NCBI GenBank assembly: GCA_964527205.1
Contig: CAZGQG010000003.1
Span: 1-64,000 of the forward strand
Source of the DNA: JARICQ01 sp964527205
GTDB taxonomy: Bacteria > Bacillota > Clostridia > Tissierellales > Tissierellaceae
Length of the DNA stretch: 64,000 nucleotides
Direction of reading: 5' to 3'
Positions 34,190-41,114 of this stretch are shown one piece after another. The notes under the pieces are model-generated. The model saw only the letters and a list, made by a program, of their open reading frames with translations, had not been told where the DNA came from and did no database searches. The translations under genes were made by a program, and so were the position numbers. How positions within the stretch are numbered: the first letter of the stretch is position 1; each line of letters starts with the position of its first letter.

Positions 34190-34803
34190 CCCTTCTCAGC
34201 TAGGATTTTCTTTAAGAAGCTCCTTCTATGAATTTCTGAGGGACCCTTTTCTAGGATGCTTTCCCTATGCTTTTTGGTTCCATATCCCTTGTGCTGGGAT
34301 AAGTTATAACCTGGATGGCTTATGTCCCATTCCTTGCAAAGATTATCCCTATCTACCTTGGCTATAATAGAGGCGCAGGCTATACCGTGACTCTTTTCAT
34401 CACCCTTTATAATAGACTTGCTTGGAATATCAAGGTCCAGCTCCTCAGCGTCAATTAGGGCATAATCCGCCTTAAGAGGATTTCCATCCTGGTCTCTTAT
34501 GTTTTCTATGGCAGCCTTCATGGCCAGGCGAGTGCTTTCCTTAATATTTATCTCATCTATAAGCTCAGGTCCTACCCTTCCTATACCAATTCCCAGGGCA
34601 TTTTTTTTGATTTCCTTATAGAGCTTGTTTCTTTTCTTTTCACTTAGTTTTTTAGAATCATTTACCTCTGGAATCACAAGACCCCTAGGCATAACAACTG
34701 CACAGGCAAGAACGTCTCCTGCAAGACATCCTCTACCTACCTCATCTATGGCAGCTATATACTTATAGCCTTCCCTATAAATCTCTTCTTCTATCTCTAG
34801 CAT
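34186..34803 (-). CDS. rnhB: Ribonuclease HII
   Basis: RNase HII cuts RNA in RNA:DNA hybrids and starts removal of misincorporated ribonucleotides. The 205-residue protein has the catalytic opening AAIDEVGRGCLAG, DSKKLSEKKR, and the later acidic residues in YALIDAEEL and IIAKVDRDNL. Start ATG lies 5 bases after ylqF with GAGGAG overlapping the ylqF end, so the two genes are coupled. Confidence 0.95.
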   Translation of the reverse strand: MLEIEEEIYREGYKYIAAIDEVGRGCLAGDVLACAVVMPRGLVIPEVNDSKKLSEKKRNKLYKEIKKNALGIGIGRVGPELIDEINIKESTRLAMKAAIENIRDQDGNPLKADYALIDAEELDLDIPSKSIIKGDEKSHGIACASIIAKVDRDNLCKEWDISHPGYNLSQHKGYGTKKHRESILEKGPSEIHRRSFLKKILAEKG

Positions 34804-34807
34804 CTTC

Positions 34808-35662
34808 CTACTCCTCTTCCTCCGGATATTCTAAAGTGATATTTCCTATTACACCTTTTCTAAACTCATCTAGGACTATATTGCTGATCTTAGTGTAGTC
34901 TATCTCCCCACCTCTAATTATACAGCCTCTACGCTGTCCCATAAGCTCCATTACCTCTAAGGGAGACCTATCCTCTATGTGAATCTTATATCTTGTTTCA
35001 AGCATCCTAGGAGCCACCTCCATTAGCCTTTGGATAAGTCTAAGGGCTAGGGTTTCTGTATCTAGGATTTCATCCTTTATAGCTCCAGTAAAGGCAAGAT
35101 TTAAACCTACCTTAGGATCTTCAAATTTAGGCCAAAGAATTCCCGGTGTATCAAGAAGTTCTAATTTACCCTTTATTTTAATCCACTGATTGGTCTTAGT
35201 AACTCCAGGTCTATTACCTACCTTGGCACCTCTCCTACCTGAGAGACTGTTGATTAGGGTAGACTTTCCCACATTAGGTATGCCAATTATCATAACCCTA
35301 ATAGGCCTGTTTATTATGCCTCTTTTTTCATAGGCTTTTCTCTTTTCAGCAGTAACCTCATAGGATAGGTCAATAAGCTTGTCTACTCCCTTGCCCTGCA
35401 TGGAGTTTACCATTACTGAACTAATATTATTTTCTTCAAAATACTCCTGCCATTCCTTATTGGCATTTTGATCTGCCAAATCTGCCTTATTTAAAATAAC
35501 TATCCTAGGCTTGTCTCCTACTATAGCTTCTATGAGAGGATTTTGACTGCTCCTTGGAGCCCTTGCATCAATAAGTTCATATACAAGGTCTACCATCTTC
35601 AAATTCTTTTCAATAGATTCTCTAGTCTTCTTCATATGACCAGGATACCAATTAATCTTCAT
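34808..35662 (-). CDS. ylqF: Ribosome biogenesis GTPase YlqF/RbgA
   Basis: RbgA is a circularly permuted GTPase needed for late 50S assembly. The permuted order is visible: G4 (ILNKADLA) precedes G1 (GIPNVGKSTLIN) and G3 (LLDTPG). The N-terminus WYPGHMKKTRESIEKNL and the linker that recognises the 50S are typical. The frame extends to GTG 35674, but GGGTGA precedes the ATG at 35660-35662, giving 284 residues. It sits between rplS and rnhB, its usual place. Confidence 0.95.
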   Translation of the reverse strand: MKINWYPGHMKKTRESIEKNLKMVDLVYELIDARAPRSSQNPLIEAIVGDKPRIVILNKADLADQNANKEWQEYFEENNISSVMVNSMQGKGVDKLIDLSYEVTAEKRKAYEKRGIINRPIRVMIIGIPNVGKSTLINSLSGRRGAKVGNRPGVTKTNQWIKIKGKLELLDTPGILWPKFEDPKVGLNLAFTGAIKDEILDTETLALRLIQRLMEVAPRMLETRYKIHIEDRSPLEVMELMGQRRGCIIRGGEIDYTKISNIVLDEFRKGVIGNITLEYPEEEE

Positions 35663-35674
35663 ATTTTCACCCAC

Positions 35675-35706
35675 TTAAATAAAATTGGGACTATATAGTC
35701 CCAATT
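35675..35706 (-). terminator. Intrinsic terminator after rplS
   Basis: AATTGGGACTAT and ATAGTCCCAATT form a 24-bp perfect palindrome (35683-35706), followed on the minus strand by TTATTTA. It separates rplS from ylqF, which has no evident promoter and probably relies on read-through. Confidence 0.85.
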
Positions 35707-35708
35707 CT

Positions 35709-36056
35709 CTAGTAATATTTCTTTTCTTTAACTCTTGACGCCTTACCTTGTCTTTCTCTTAGGTAGAATAATTTTGCTCTTCTTGCTTGACCATGTCTAG
35801 TAACAGTTAATTTCTCAATTCTAGGTGAATGTATTGGGAAAGTTCTTTCCACACCAACACCATAGGAAACTCTTCTAACTGTAAATGTACCTCTAGTACC
35901 CCTACCTTGTTTCTTAATAACTGTTCCTTCATATGTTTGAATTCTTTCACGAGTACCTTCAACAACTCTATAATCAACCTTAACAGTATCTCCAACCTTG
36001 AAGTCTGTAAGATTTTCTTTTACTTGTTCATCTTCAATCATTTTAATGAAATCCAT
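35709..36056 (-). CDS. rplS: 50S ribosomal protein L19
   Basis: L19 lies at the 30S-50S interface. The 115-residue protein contains FKVGDTVKVDYRVVEGTRERIQ, FEG-like YEGTVIKKQGRG, TFTVRRVSYGVGVERTFP and the basic RRAKLFYLRERQGKASRVKEK end. ATG has GGGAGG at 8 bases. It has its own promoter and a structured leader, and a strong terminator follows. Confidence 0.97.
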   Translation of the reverse strand: MDFIKMIEDEQVKENLTDFKVGDTVKVDYRVVEGTRERIQTYEGTVIKKQGRGTRGTFTVRRVSYGVGVERTFPIHSPRIEKLTVTRHGQARRAKLFYLRERQGKASRVKEKKYY

Positions 36057-36118
36057 TTTTTTTGCCTCCCCTCTTACTGGACTTTCCTCTCTGAGAAGTC
36101 AGTCCCTGATTGCCTGCG
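36057..36118 (-). promoter_or_regulatory. L19 leader RNA (probable)
   Basis: The roughly 60-base leader of rplS contains GGACT and AGTCC arms enclosing a CTTCTCAGAGAGG hairpin, followed by a purine-rich ribosome site. Leaders of rplS in low-GC Gram-positives form a known cis-regulatory family (L19 leader). Position and form fit; a covariance search would be decisive. Confidence 0.5.
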
Positions 36119-36124
36119 CTAGAT

Positions 36125-36153
36125 ATTATAGCATAGGCTTTATTCTAACACAA
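36125..36153 (-). promoter_or_regulatory. rplS promoter
   Basis: TATAAT (36125-36130) is preceded by the extended element TGC and, at 17 bases, by TTGTGT (36148-36153), right after the trmD stop. Confidence 0.75.
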
Positions 36154-36891
36154 CTAAATTTCTTTCTTTAATCTCTTCTTAATTTCAGATAATATTTTCT
36201 TATCTTCCCTGTCCAAATCTGCCTCTTTGATCATATCTGGCCTTTTTAACAGGGTAGTTTCCAAGGATTTTTTCCTCTTCCATTCATGGATCTTCCTGTG
36301 ATCACCAGAAATCAAAACATCTGGCACACTGTGTCCCTTGAATACTCTAGGTCTAGTGTACTGAGGAGCTTCTAAAAGACCATGGTAGTGAGATTCATCC
36401 TTGTAGGAATCCTCTGATCTAAGTACTCCAGGCAGTAGCCTTATAATAGAATCCATAAGCACCATAGCAGCAAGTTCTCCTCCTGTAAGGACAAAGTCTC
36501 CTATGGATATCTCATCATCTATATAGTTTTCTACTATCCTATTGTCCAAGCCTTCATAGTGTCCGCAGACTAGTACCAAATCTTCTTCCCTAGATAGTTC
36601 CAGGGCAAGCTCTTGGTCCAAGGTTCTTCCCTGGGGAGATAAATAAATCACCCTAGAATTTTCTCCTCTAGAACTTTTTATTGCATCATGGACTGGCTGA
36701 GCTGTCATAAGCATTCCAGTTCCACCACCAAAGGGATAATCATCTACCTTCTTGTGCTTGTTTTTTGAAAAATCCCTTATATTTATATTATCAATAATGA
36801 CTTTTTCATCCTCTACTGCTCTTCCTATTATGCTCCACTCCAAAAAACTTTGGAAGAATTCAGGAAATAAGCTTAGTATGTGAATTTTCAT
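36154..36891 (-). CDS. trmD: tRNA (guanine(37)-N1)-methyltransferase
   Basis: TrmD methylates G37 next to the anticodon and prevents +1 frameshifting. It belongs to the SPOUT class. The trefoil-knot motifs are clear in 245 residues: YLSPQGRTL, VCGHYEGLDNRIVE, DEISIGDFVLTGGELAAMV and the YTRP site. It overlaps rimM by four bases (ATGA), indicating coupled translation, and is the end of the ylxM-ffh-rpsP-khpA-rimM-trmD unit. Confidence 0.96.
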   Translation of the reverse strand: MKIHILSLFPEFFQSFLEWSIIGRAVEDEKVIIDNINIRDFSKNKHKKVDDYPFGGGTGMLMTAQPVHDAIKSSRGENSRVIYLSPQGRTLDQELALELSREEDLVLVCGHYEGLDNRIVENYIDDEISIGDFVLTGGELAAMVLMDSIIRLLPGVLRSEDSYKDESHYHGLLEAPQYTRPRVFKGHSVPDVLISGDHRKIHEWKRKKSLETTLLKRPDMIKEADLDREDKKILSEIKKRLKKEI

Positions 36892-37385
36892 TCTATCATG
36901 CCTTCAATTGGTTGGATGTAGATCCTCTTATTCTCTAGATCAATTTTTTTAACAAATTCACCTACAGCTGGTATGAGGTATTCCTTTTCCCCGTCCTTGA
37001 TAAGATAAACATCGTTGCCAGGTCCTTGAATTATATCCCTTAAAAATCCAAGAGGATTATCATCAAGATCAAATACCTGGGAATCTAAAATCTCATAAAT
37101 GAAAAAATGACCTTCAGGTAATTCTACTCTCCCATCCTCATCTACGTATATATAATAATCCTTTAAATCCAACACTTCATTTATATTATTATATTCCTTG
37201 AATTTAAGAATAGCCAGGTTCTTATGATACTTTACACTTTGGACATTCACTGGAATTTTTTCCTCACCTAGATAGGCTTTTTCCAGTAAGTCAAATCGCT
37301 TTATATCATCAGTTAAAGGATAGACCTTTAGCTCCCCCTTGATTCCATGGGTATTTGTTATTTTTCCTATACTTATATAGTCCAT
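36888..37385 (-). CDS. rimM: 16S rRNA processing protein RimM
   Basis: RimM binds S19 and assists maturation of the 30S head. The N-terminal beta-barrel has IGKITNTHGIKGELKVYPLTD and a C-terminal PRC-barrel ends VKKIDLENKRIYI. The frame extends 16 codons upstream to 37433 and would overlap khpA, but AGGTGA just before the ATG at 37383-37385 and the family start both favour the shorter 165-residue form. It lies between khpA and trmD. Confidence 0.93.
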   Translation of the reverse strand: MDYISIGKITNTHGIKGELKVYPLTDDIKRFDLLEKAYLGEEKIPVNVQSVKYHKNLAILKFKEYNNINEVLDLKDYYIYVDEDGRVELPEGHFFIYEILDSQVFDLDDNPLGFLRDIIQGPGNDVYLIKDGEKEYLIPAVGEFVKKIDLENKRIYIQPIEGMIE

Positions 37386-37416
37386 TTTTTCACCTACTTC
37401 TTTATTGTCTACATTC

Positions 37417-37647
37417 TTACTGGATAATTTCAACTACAACTCTTTTATTGTCCTTGATTGCAGCTGCCTTTACCACTGTTCTTATAGCCTTAGCAATTCT
37501 ACCTTGCTTGCCTATTACCTTACCCATATCTTCATCTGCTACCTTAAGTTCAATTATAACTGATTGACTACCTTCTACTTCATTTACTTGAACTTCATCT
37601 GGATTGTCCACAAGGGATTTTGCTATATACTCTACTAGTTCTCCCAA
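37417..37647 (-). CDS. khpA: KH-domain RNA-binding protein KhpA (YlqC)
   Basis: This 76-residue protein is a single KH domain with the GxxG loop in MGKVIGKQGRIAKAIRTVVKAAA. KhpA with KhpB/Jag is a global RNA-binding partner affecting cell division in Firmicutes. The start is TTG (37645-37647) preceded by GGAGG at 8 bases. It lies between rpsP and rimM; the ylqD gene that follows it in Bacillus is absent. Confidence 0.93.
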   Translation of the reverse strand: MGELVEYIAKSLVDNPDEVQVNEVEGSQSVIIELKVADEDMGKVIGKQGRIAKAIRTVVKAAAIKDNKRVVVEIIQ

Positions 37648-37665
37648 TATTAGCGCCTCCTCTTA

Positions 37666-37974
37666 CTACTCTTCACTAACAGTTTCTTCCTCAACAACTG
37701 CTTCTTCTACTGTTTCTTCAGCAGTTTCTCCATCATATAGGCCGCTGTTCTTGAATAGTCTATCCACAGTAGCAGATGGTCTTGCACCATTTGCTATCCA
37801 GTTAATAGCTTTTTCATTATCTATCTTAACTGTTACAGGCTCAGTTAATGGATTATAGTATCCTATCTCTTCAATAAATCTTCCATCTCTAGCTCTACGA
37901 GAATCTGCAACAACTATTCTATAGAAAGGATTCTTTTTAGCTCCAATTCTTCTTAATCTAATCTTTACTGACAT
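37666..37974 (-). CDS. rpsP: 30S ribosomal protein S16
   Basis: S16 stabilises the 30S body. The first 75 residues are canonical (VKIRLRRIGAKKNPFYRIVVADSR, RDGRFIEEIGYYNPL). The last 25 or so residues form an acidic extension rich in Glu and Val that is not part of the conserved fold. The frame runs 3 codons further upstream, but GGAGGTG marks the ATG at 37972-37974 (102 residues). It lies between ffh and khpA. Confidence 0.96.
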   Translation of the reverse strand: MSVKIRLRRIGAKKNPFYRIVVADSRRARDGRFIEEIGYYNPLTEPVTVKIDNEKAINWIANGARPSATVDRLFKNSGLYDGETAEETVEEAVVEEETVSEE

Positions 37975-38017
37975 ATTTTTCACCTCCTCAAAGTGTGTAT
38001 CTTATAAATTTATTTAT

Positions 38018-39355
38018 TTAAAAAAAGGGTAAATTTAGTTTGCCTTTTTTCTTCATAGATTTTTCCATACTTGTAAACTTTTTCATCATCTTCTTAGTTT
38101 CCTTAAACTGCTTTAAGAGTTTGTTTACATCAGTGACAGTACTACCACTACCCTGGGCTATACGCTTTCTTCTACTGCTATTTATAATCTCAGGATTAAT
38201 TCTTTCCTTTTTTGTCATTGACTGTATGATTGCTTCAATCCTACTTATATCTTTTTCTCCTACACTAATACCCTTTAAGGCCTTAGAGTTCATACCAGGT
38301 ATCATTCCTAATAATTCATCTATAGGTCCCATGGACTTCATTTGATCTAATTGATCTAGGAAATCATCCAAGGTAAATTGCTGGGTCCTTAGTTTTTGCT
38401 CTAGATCTATGGCCTTCTTTTCATCAATACTGGACTGAGCTCTTTCTATAAGACTAAGAACATCACCCATTCCAAGGATTCTAGAAGCCATCCTGTCTGG
38501 ATGGAAGGTCTCTAATTGATCAAGCTTTTCTCCCATACCTACAAACTTAATAGGCTTGTCAGTAACTGCTCTTATTGATAGGGCAGCTCCACCTCTTGCA
38601 TCACCATCTAGTTTTGTAAGTACAACACCAGTTATACTAAGCAGCTTGTCAAAGGATTCTGCCACATTTACAGCATCTTGACCTGTCATTGCATCAAGGA
38701 CTAGAAGCACTTCATCGGAATTTACTGCCTGGTGGATACGACTTATTTCATCCATTAGGGTTTCATCTATATGAAGTCTACCAGCTGTATCTATAATTAC
38801 TACATCATTTCCACTTCTCTTAGCATGCTCTAAGGAAGCCTTTGCTATATCTACTGGGTCTACCTTGTCTCCCATAGTAAATACAGGAACATCTGCCTGG
38901 GCTCCTACTACTTCCAATTGTTTAATAGCCGCAGGTCTATATACGTCACAGGCTACAAGTAAGGGCCTTTTATTTTGCTTTTTTAAATTATAGGCAAGCT
39001 TTCCTGTAGTTGTTGTCTTACCAGCACCCTGGAGACCACACATAAGTATAACAGTTGGTGTAGAGGAGAAATCTAGTTTGGATTCACTTTCTCCCATTAG
39101 CTTCTTAAGCTCATCATTAACAATCTTAATTACCTGCTGGCCTGGAGTCAAACTCTCCATTACCTCAGCACCTAGGGCTCTTTCCTTTACCTTCTTTATG
39201 AAATCCTTTACTACTTTAAAGTTTACATCTGCTTCAAGAAGAGCAAGTCTTACCTCTCTCATTGCAGCATCTAGGTCTTTTTCATTTATCTTACCCTTGC
39301 CTGTAAGTTTGCCTAGGGCGTTTTGCAGTTTTTCTGATAAGGATTCAAATACCAT
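38018..39355 (-). CDS. ffh: Signal recognition particle protein Ffh (SRP54)
   Basis: Ffh with SRP RNA delivers nascent membrane and secreted proteins to FtsY. The NG domain has GLQGAGKTTTTGKLA, the DTAGRLHID G3 motif and TKLDGDARGGAALS. The C-terminal M domain is methionine-rich (QLDQMKSMGPIDELLGMIPGM) and contains the RNA-binding RRKRIAQGSGSTV helix-turn. Length is 445 residues. Start ATG has GGAGGTG, which overlaps the end of ylxM, so the two genes are coupled. Confidence 0.97.
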   Translation of the reverse strand: MVFESLSEKLQNALGKLTGKGKINEKDLDAAMREVRLALLEADVNFKVVKDFIKKVKERALGAEVMESLTPGQQVIKIVNDELKKLMGESESKLDFSSTPTVILMCGLQGAGKTTTTGKLAYNLKKQNKRPLLVACDVYRPAAIKQLEVVGAQADVPVFTMGDKVDPVDIAKASLEHAKRSGNDVVIIDTAGRLHIDETLMDEISRIHQAVNSDEVLLVLDAMTGQDAVNVAESFDKLLSITGVVLTKLDGDARGGAALSIRAVTDKPIKFVGMGEKLDQLETFHPDRMASRILGMGDVLSLIERAQSSIDEKKAIDLEQKLRTQQFTLDDFLDQLDQMKSMGPIDELLGMIPGMNSKALKGISVGEKDISRIEAIIQSMTKKERINPEIINSSRRKRIAQGSGSTVTDVNKLLKQFKETKKMMKKFTSMEKSMKKKGKLNLPFF

Positions 39356-39357
39356 TC

Positions 39358-39741
39358 CTATATCACCTCCCGGCTAATTTCTAATACTCTATCACATATA
39401 GTTTTTATGGCTCTTGCTTTTTCTTCTATATAATCTACTTCTGGATCTTTAGCTTCTATACTCTTTAAAATATCTCTGGAAATATCCCTTATATCCTGGA
39501 TGTAACTGTGGCTAGAGTAAAACTTTTCCACTAGGTGGAGTTTCTTCTCATAGGAATAGAGTTTCCTTTCTGCCCTCTTAAGAAGGTCAAATATTCCCTG
39601 CCTGCTTACATCTAATTCATCTCCAATTTCTACTAGGGATAAATCATTTATATAATATAAGTTGATTACCATGTATTGCTTGCTGCTTAGTAATTTTCCA
39701 TAAAAATCAAACAAAATCCCAATCTCAACAAGTTTTTCCAA
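39358..39741 (-). CDS. ylxM: SRP-associated helix-turn-helix protein YlxM
   Basis: YlxM proteins are small sigma-like HTH proteins always encoded beside ffh and reported to stimulate the SRP GTPase cycle. Core: FDFYGKLLSSKQYMVINLYYINDLSLVEIGDELDVSRQGIFDLLKRAERKL. The frame remains open to 39828, but that extension runs through the promoter (its first codons are the -35 TTGACA), so it cannot be translated from this transcript. A TTG at 39739-39741 with GGTGAT upstream gives MEKLVEIGILFDFYG, which fits the family and about 127 residues. The exact start remains somewhat uncertain. Confidence 0.88.
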   Translation of the reverse strand: MEKLVEIGILFDFYGKLLSSKQYMVINLYYINDLSLVEIGDELDVSRQGIFDLLKRAERKLYSYEKKLHLVEKFYSSHSYIQDIRDISRDILKSIEAKDPEVDYIEEKARAIKTICDRVLEISREVI

Positions 39742-39765
39742 TTCATCACCGCAATTCTCCAAAAA

Positions 39766-39825
39766 TATAACGTCAAGGTTTTTACTTGACGTTATAATAA
39801 TATTACATCTAGATGCTTTTGTCAA
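39766..39825 (-). promoter_or_regulatory. ylxM-ffh operon promoter with 12-bp hyphenated palindrome at +1
   Basis: A consensus -35 TTGACA (39820-39825) and a -10 TATTAT (39797-39802) are 17 bases apart. Directly downstream is a 12-bp perfect inverted repeat, TATAACGTCAAG/CTTGACGTTATA (39785-39796 and 39766-39777, 7-base gap), spanning the start site and followed by TTTTT. It could be an operator, a 5' stabilising hairpin or an early terminator. Confidence 0.8.
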
Positions 39826-39847
39826 CATATTTTTAGTTTTATTTTCT

Positions 39848-41104
39848 CTATTGGAAGAGGGCCTCTACAAAGTCATGAACTACAAATTCCTGTAGGTCAT
39901 CTATGCCTTCTCCAACCCCTACAAGCTTAACAGGAATGTCCATTTCCTTATGGAGGGCTATTACTACTCCACCCTTGGCAGTTCCGTCTAACTTGGTCAG
40001 AGCAACTCCTGTAATATTTGCTACTTCCTTAAAGACCTTGGCCTGGCTAATGGCATTTTGTCCTGTGGTAGCATCAAGCACAAGAAGGATTTCCTTGGTA
40101 GCTTCTCCATATTCCCTATCTACTATTCTAAATATCTTATTTAATTCCTGCATTAAATTTGCCTTGTTGTGAAGCCTACCAGCAGTATCACATATTAAAA
40201 TATCTGATCCCCTAGCCTTGGCTGCTTGGATGCCGTCAAATATAACTGCAGCTGGGTCTGCCCCTTCCTTATGGGAAATAATATCTACTCCTGCCCTATT
40301 ACCCCATTCTTCAAGCTGCTCAATAGCTGCAGCCCTAAAGGTATCTCCTGCTGCAATAAGGACCTTCTTGCCATCTTTTTTAAAGTTATTGGCCATCTTG
40401 CCTATGGTGGTAGTCTTTCCAACCCCATTAACTCCCACAACCAATATAACTGAAGGTGAAGGCTCTATATTCAATTTATTATCCAACTGAGAGCTAAGCA
40501 TTATCTTCTTAATTTCATCCTTTAAGAGTTCCTTTACCTCATTAGGATCAGTGGTCTTTTCTTCCCTTACTCTTTCCCTAAGATTGTCTATAAGGATCAT
40601 AGTAGTACTTACACCTACATCCGCAGTAACTAAGACTTCCTCCAGGTCTTCAAATAATTCTTCATCTATTTTTTTATAGGATTTTAATATTCCATCTATT
40701 TTATCTGTAAAGCCATCTCTAGTCTTGGTGAGACCTTCCTTTAATTTGTCAAAAAAGGATAATTTCTTCTTTTCCTCTAATTCTTCCTCTGCTTCTTCTA
40801 TTTCTTCTTCTAAATCTTCCTTAAGGTCTTCAAGCTCTTCCTTAGATTCCTCTAGTTTTTCCCTAGCCTCATCCCTAAAGCTCTCTAGTCCCTCTTCAAT
40901 TTCCTCTGTTTTCTCCCTAAGCTCTTCCCCTTCTTCTTTAAGGTCTTCCAGATTTTCATCCATTTTTTCCTTTACTTCTTCTGTGCTTTCCTTTAAGTCC
41001 TGGACCATTTCCCCCGCTTCTTCCATTTCTTCAGAGATCTGATCCTCCTTCTCATCTATTTCTTCTTTTCCCTTGTCCTTTTTTCTTTTAAACCAATTTA
41101 ACAT
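39848..41104 (-). CDS. ftsY: SRP receptor FtsY
   Basis: FtsY docks SRP-ribosome complexes at the membrane. The first 120 residues are an extremely charged Glu/Lys coiled-coil A domain. The NG GTPase domain follows with VVGVNGVGKTTTIGKMA, DTFRAAAIEQLEEW, DTAGRLHNKANLM and TKLDGTAKGG. Length is 418 residues. ATG has AGGAGGG. It follows smc by 10 bases and, with no terminator visible after it, runs straight up to the ylxM promoter. Confidence 0.95.
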   Translation of the reverse strand: MLNWFKRKKDKGKEEIDEKEDQISEEMEEAGEMVQDLKESTEEVKEKMDENLEDLKEEGEELREKTEEIEEGLESFRDEAREKLEESKEELEDLKEDLEEEIEEAEEELEEKKKLSFFDKLKEGLTKTRDGFTDKIDGILKSYKKIDEELFEDLEEVLVTADVGVSTTMILIDNLRERVREEKTTDPNEVKELLKDEIKKIMLSSQLDNKLNIEPSPSVILVVGVNGVGKTTTIGKMANNFKKDGKKVLIAAGDTFRAAAIEQLEEWGNRAGVDIISHKEGADPAAVIFDGIQAAKARGSDILICDTAGRLHNKANLMQELNKIFRIVDREYGEATKEILLVLDATTGQNAISQAKVFKEVANITGVALTKLDGTAKGGVVIALHKEMDIPVKLVGVGEGIDDLQEFVVHDFVEALFQ

Positions 41105-41114
41105 ATAATCCCTC

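Noticed and set aside
39742..39828. N-terminal extension of ylxM to an upstream TTG
   Set aside because: The first codons are the -35 TTGACA and the frame runs through the -10 and palindrome, so it lies upstream of the transcript.
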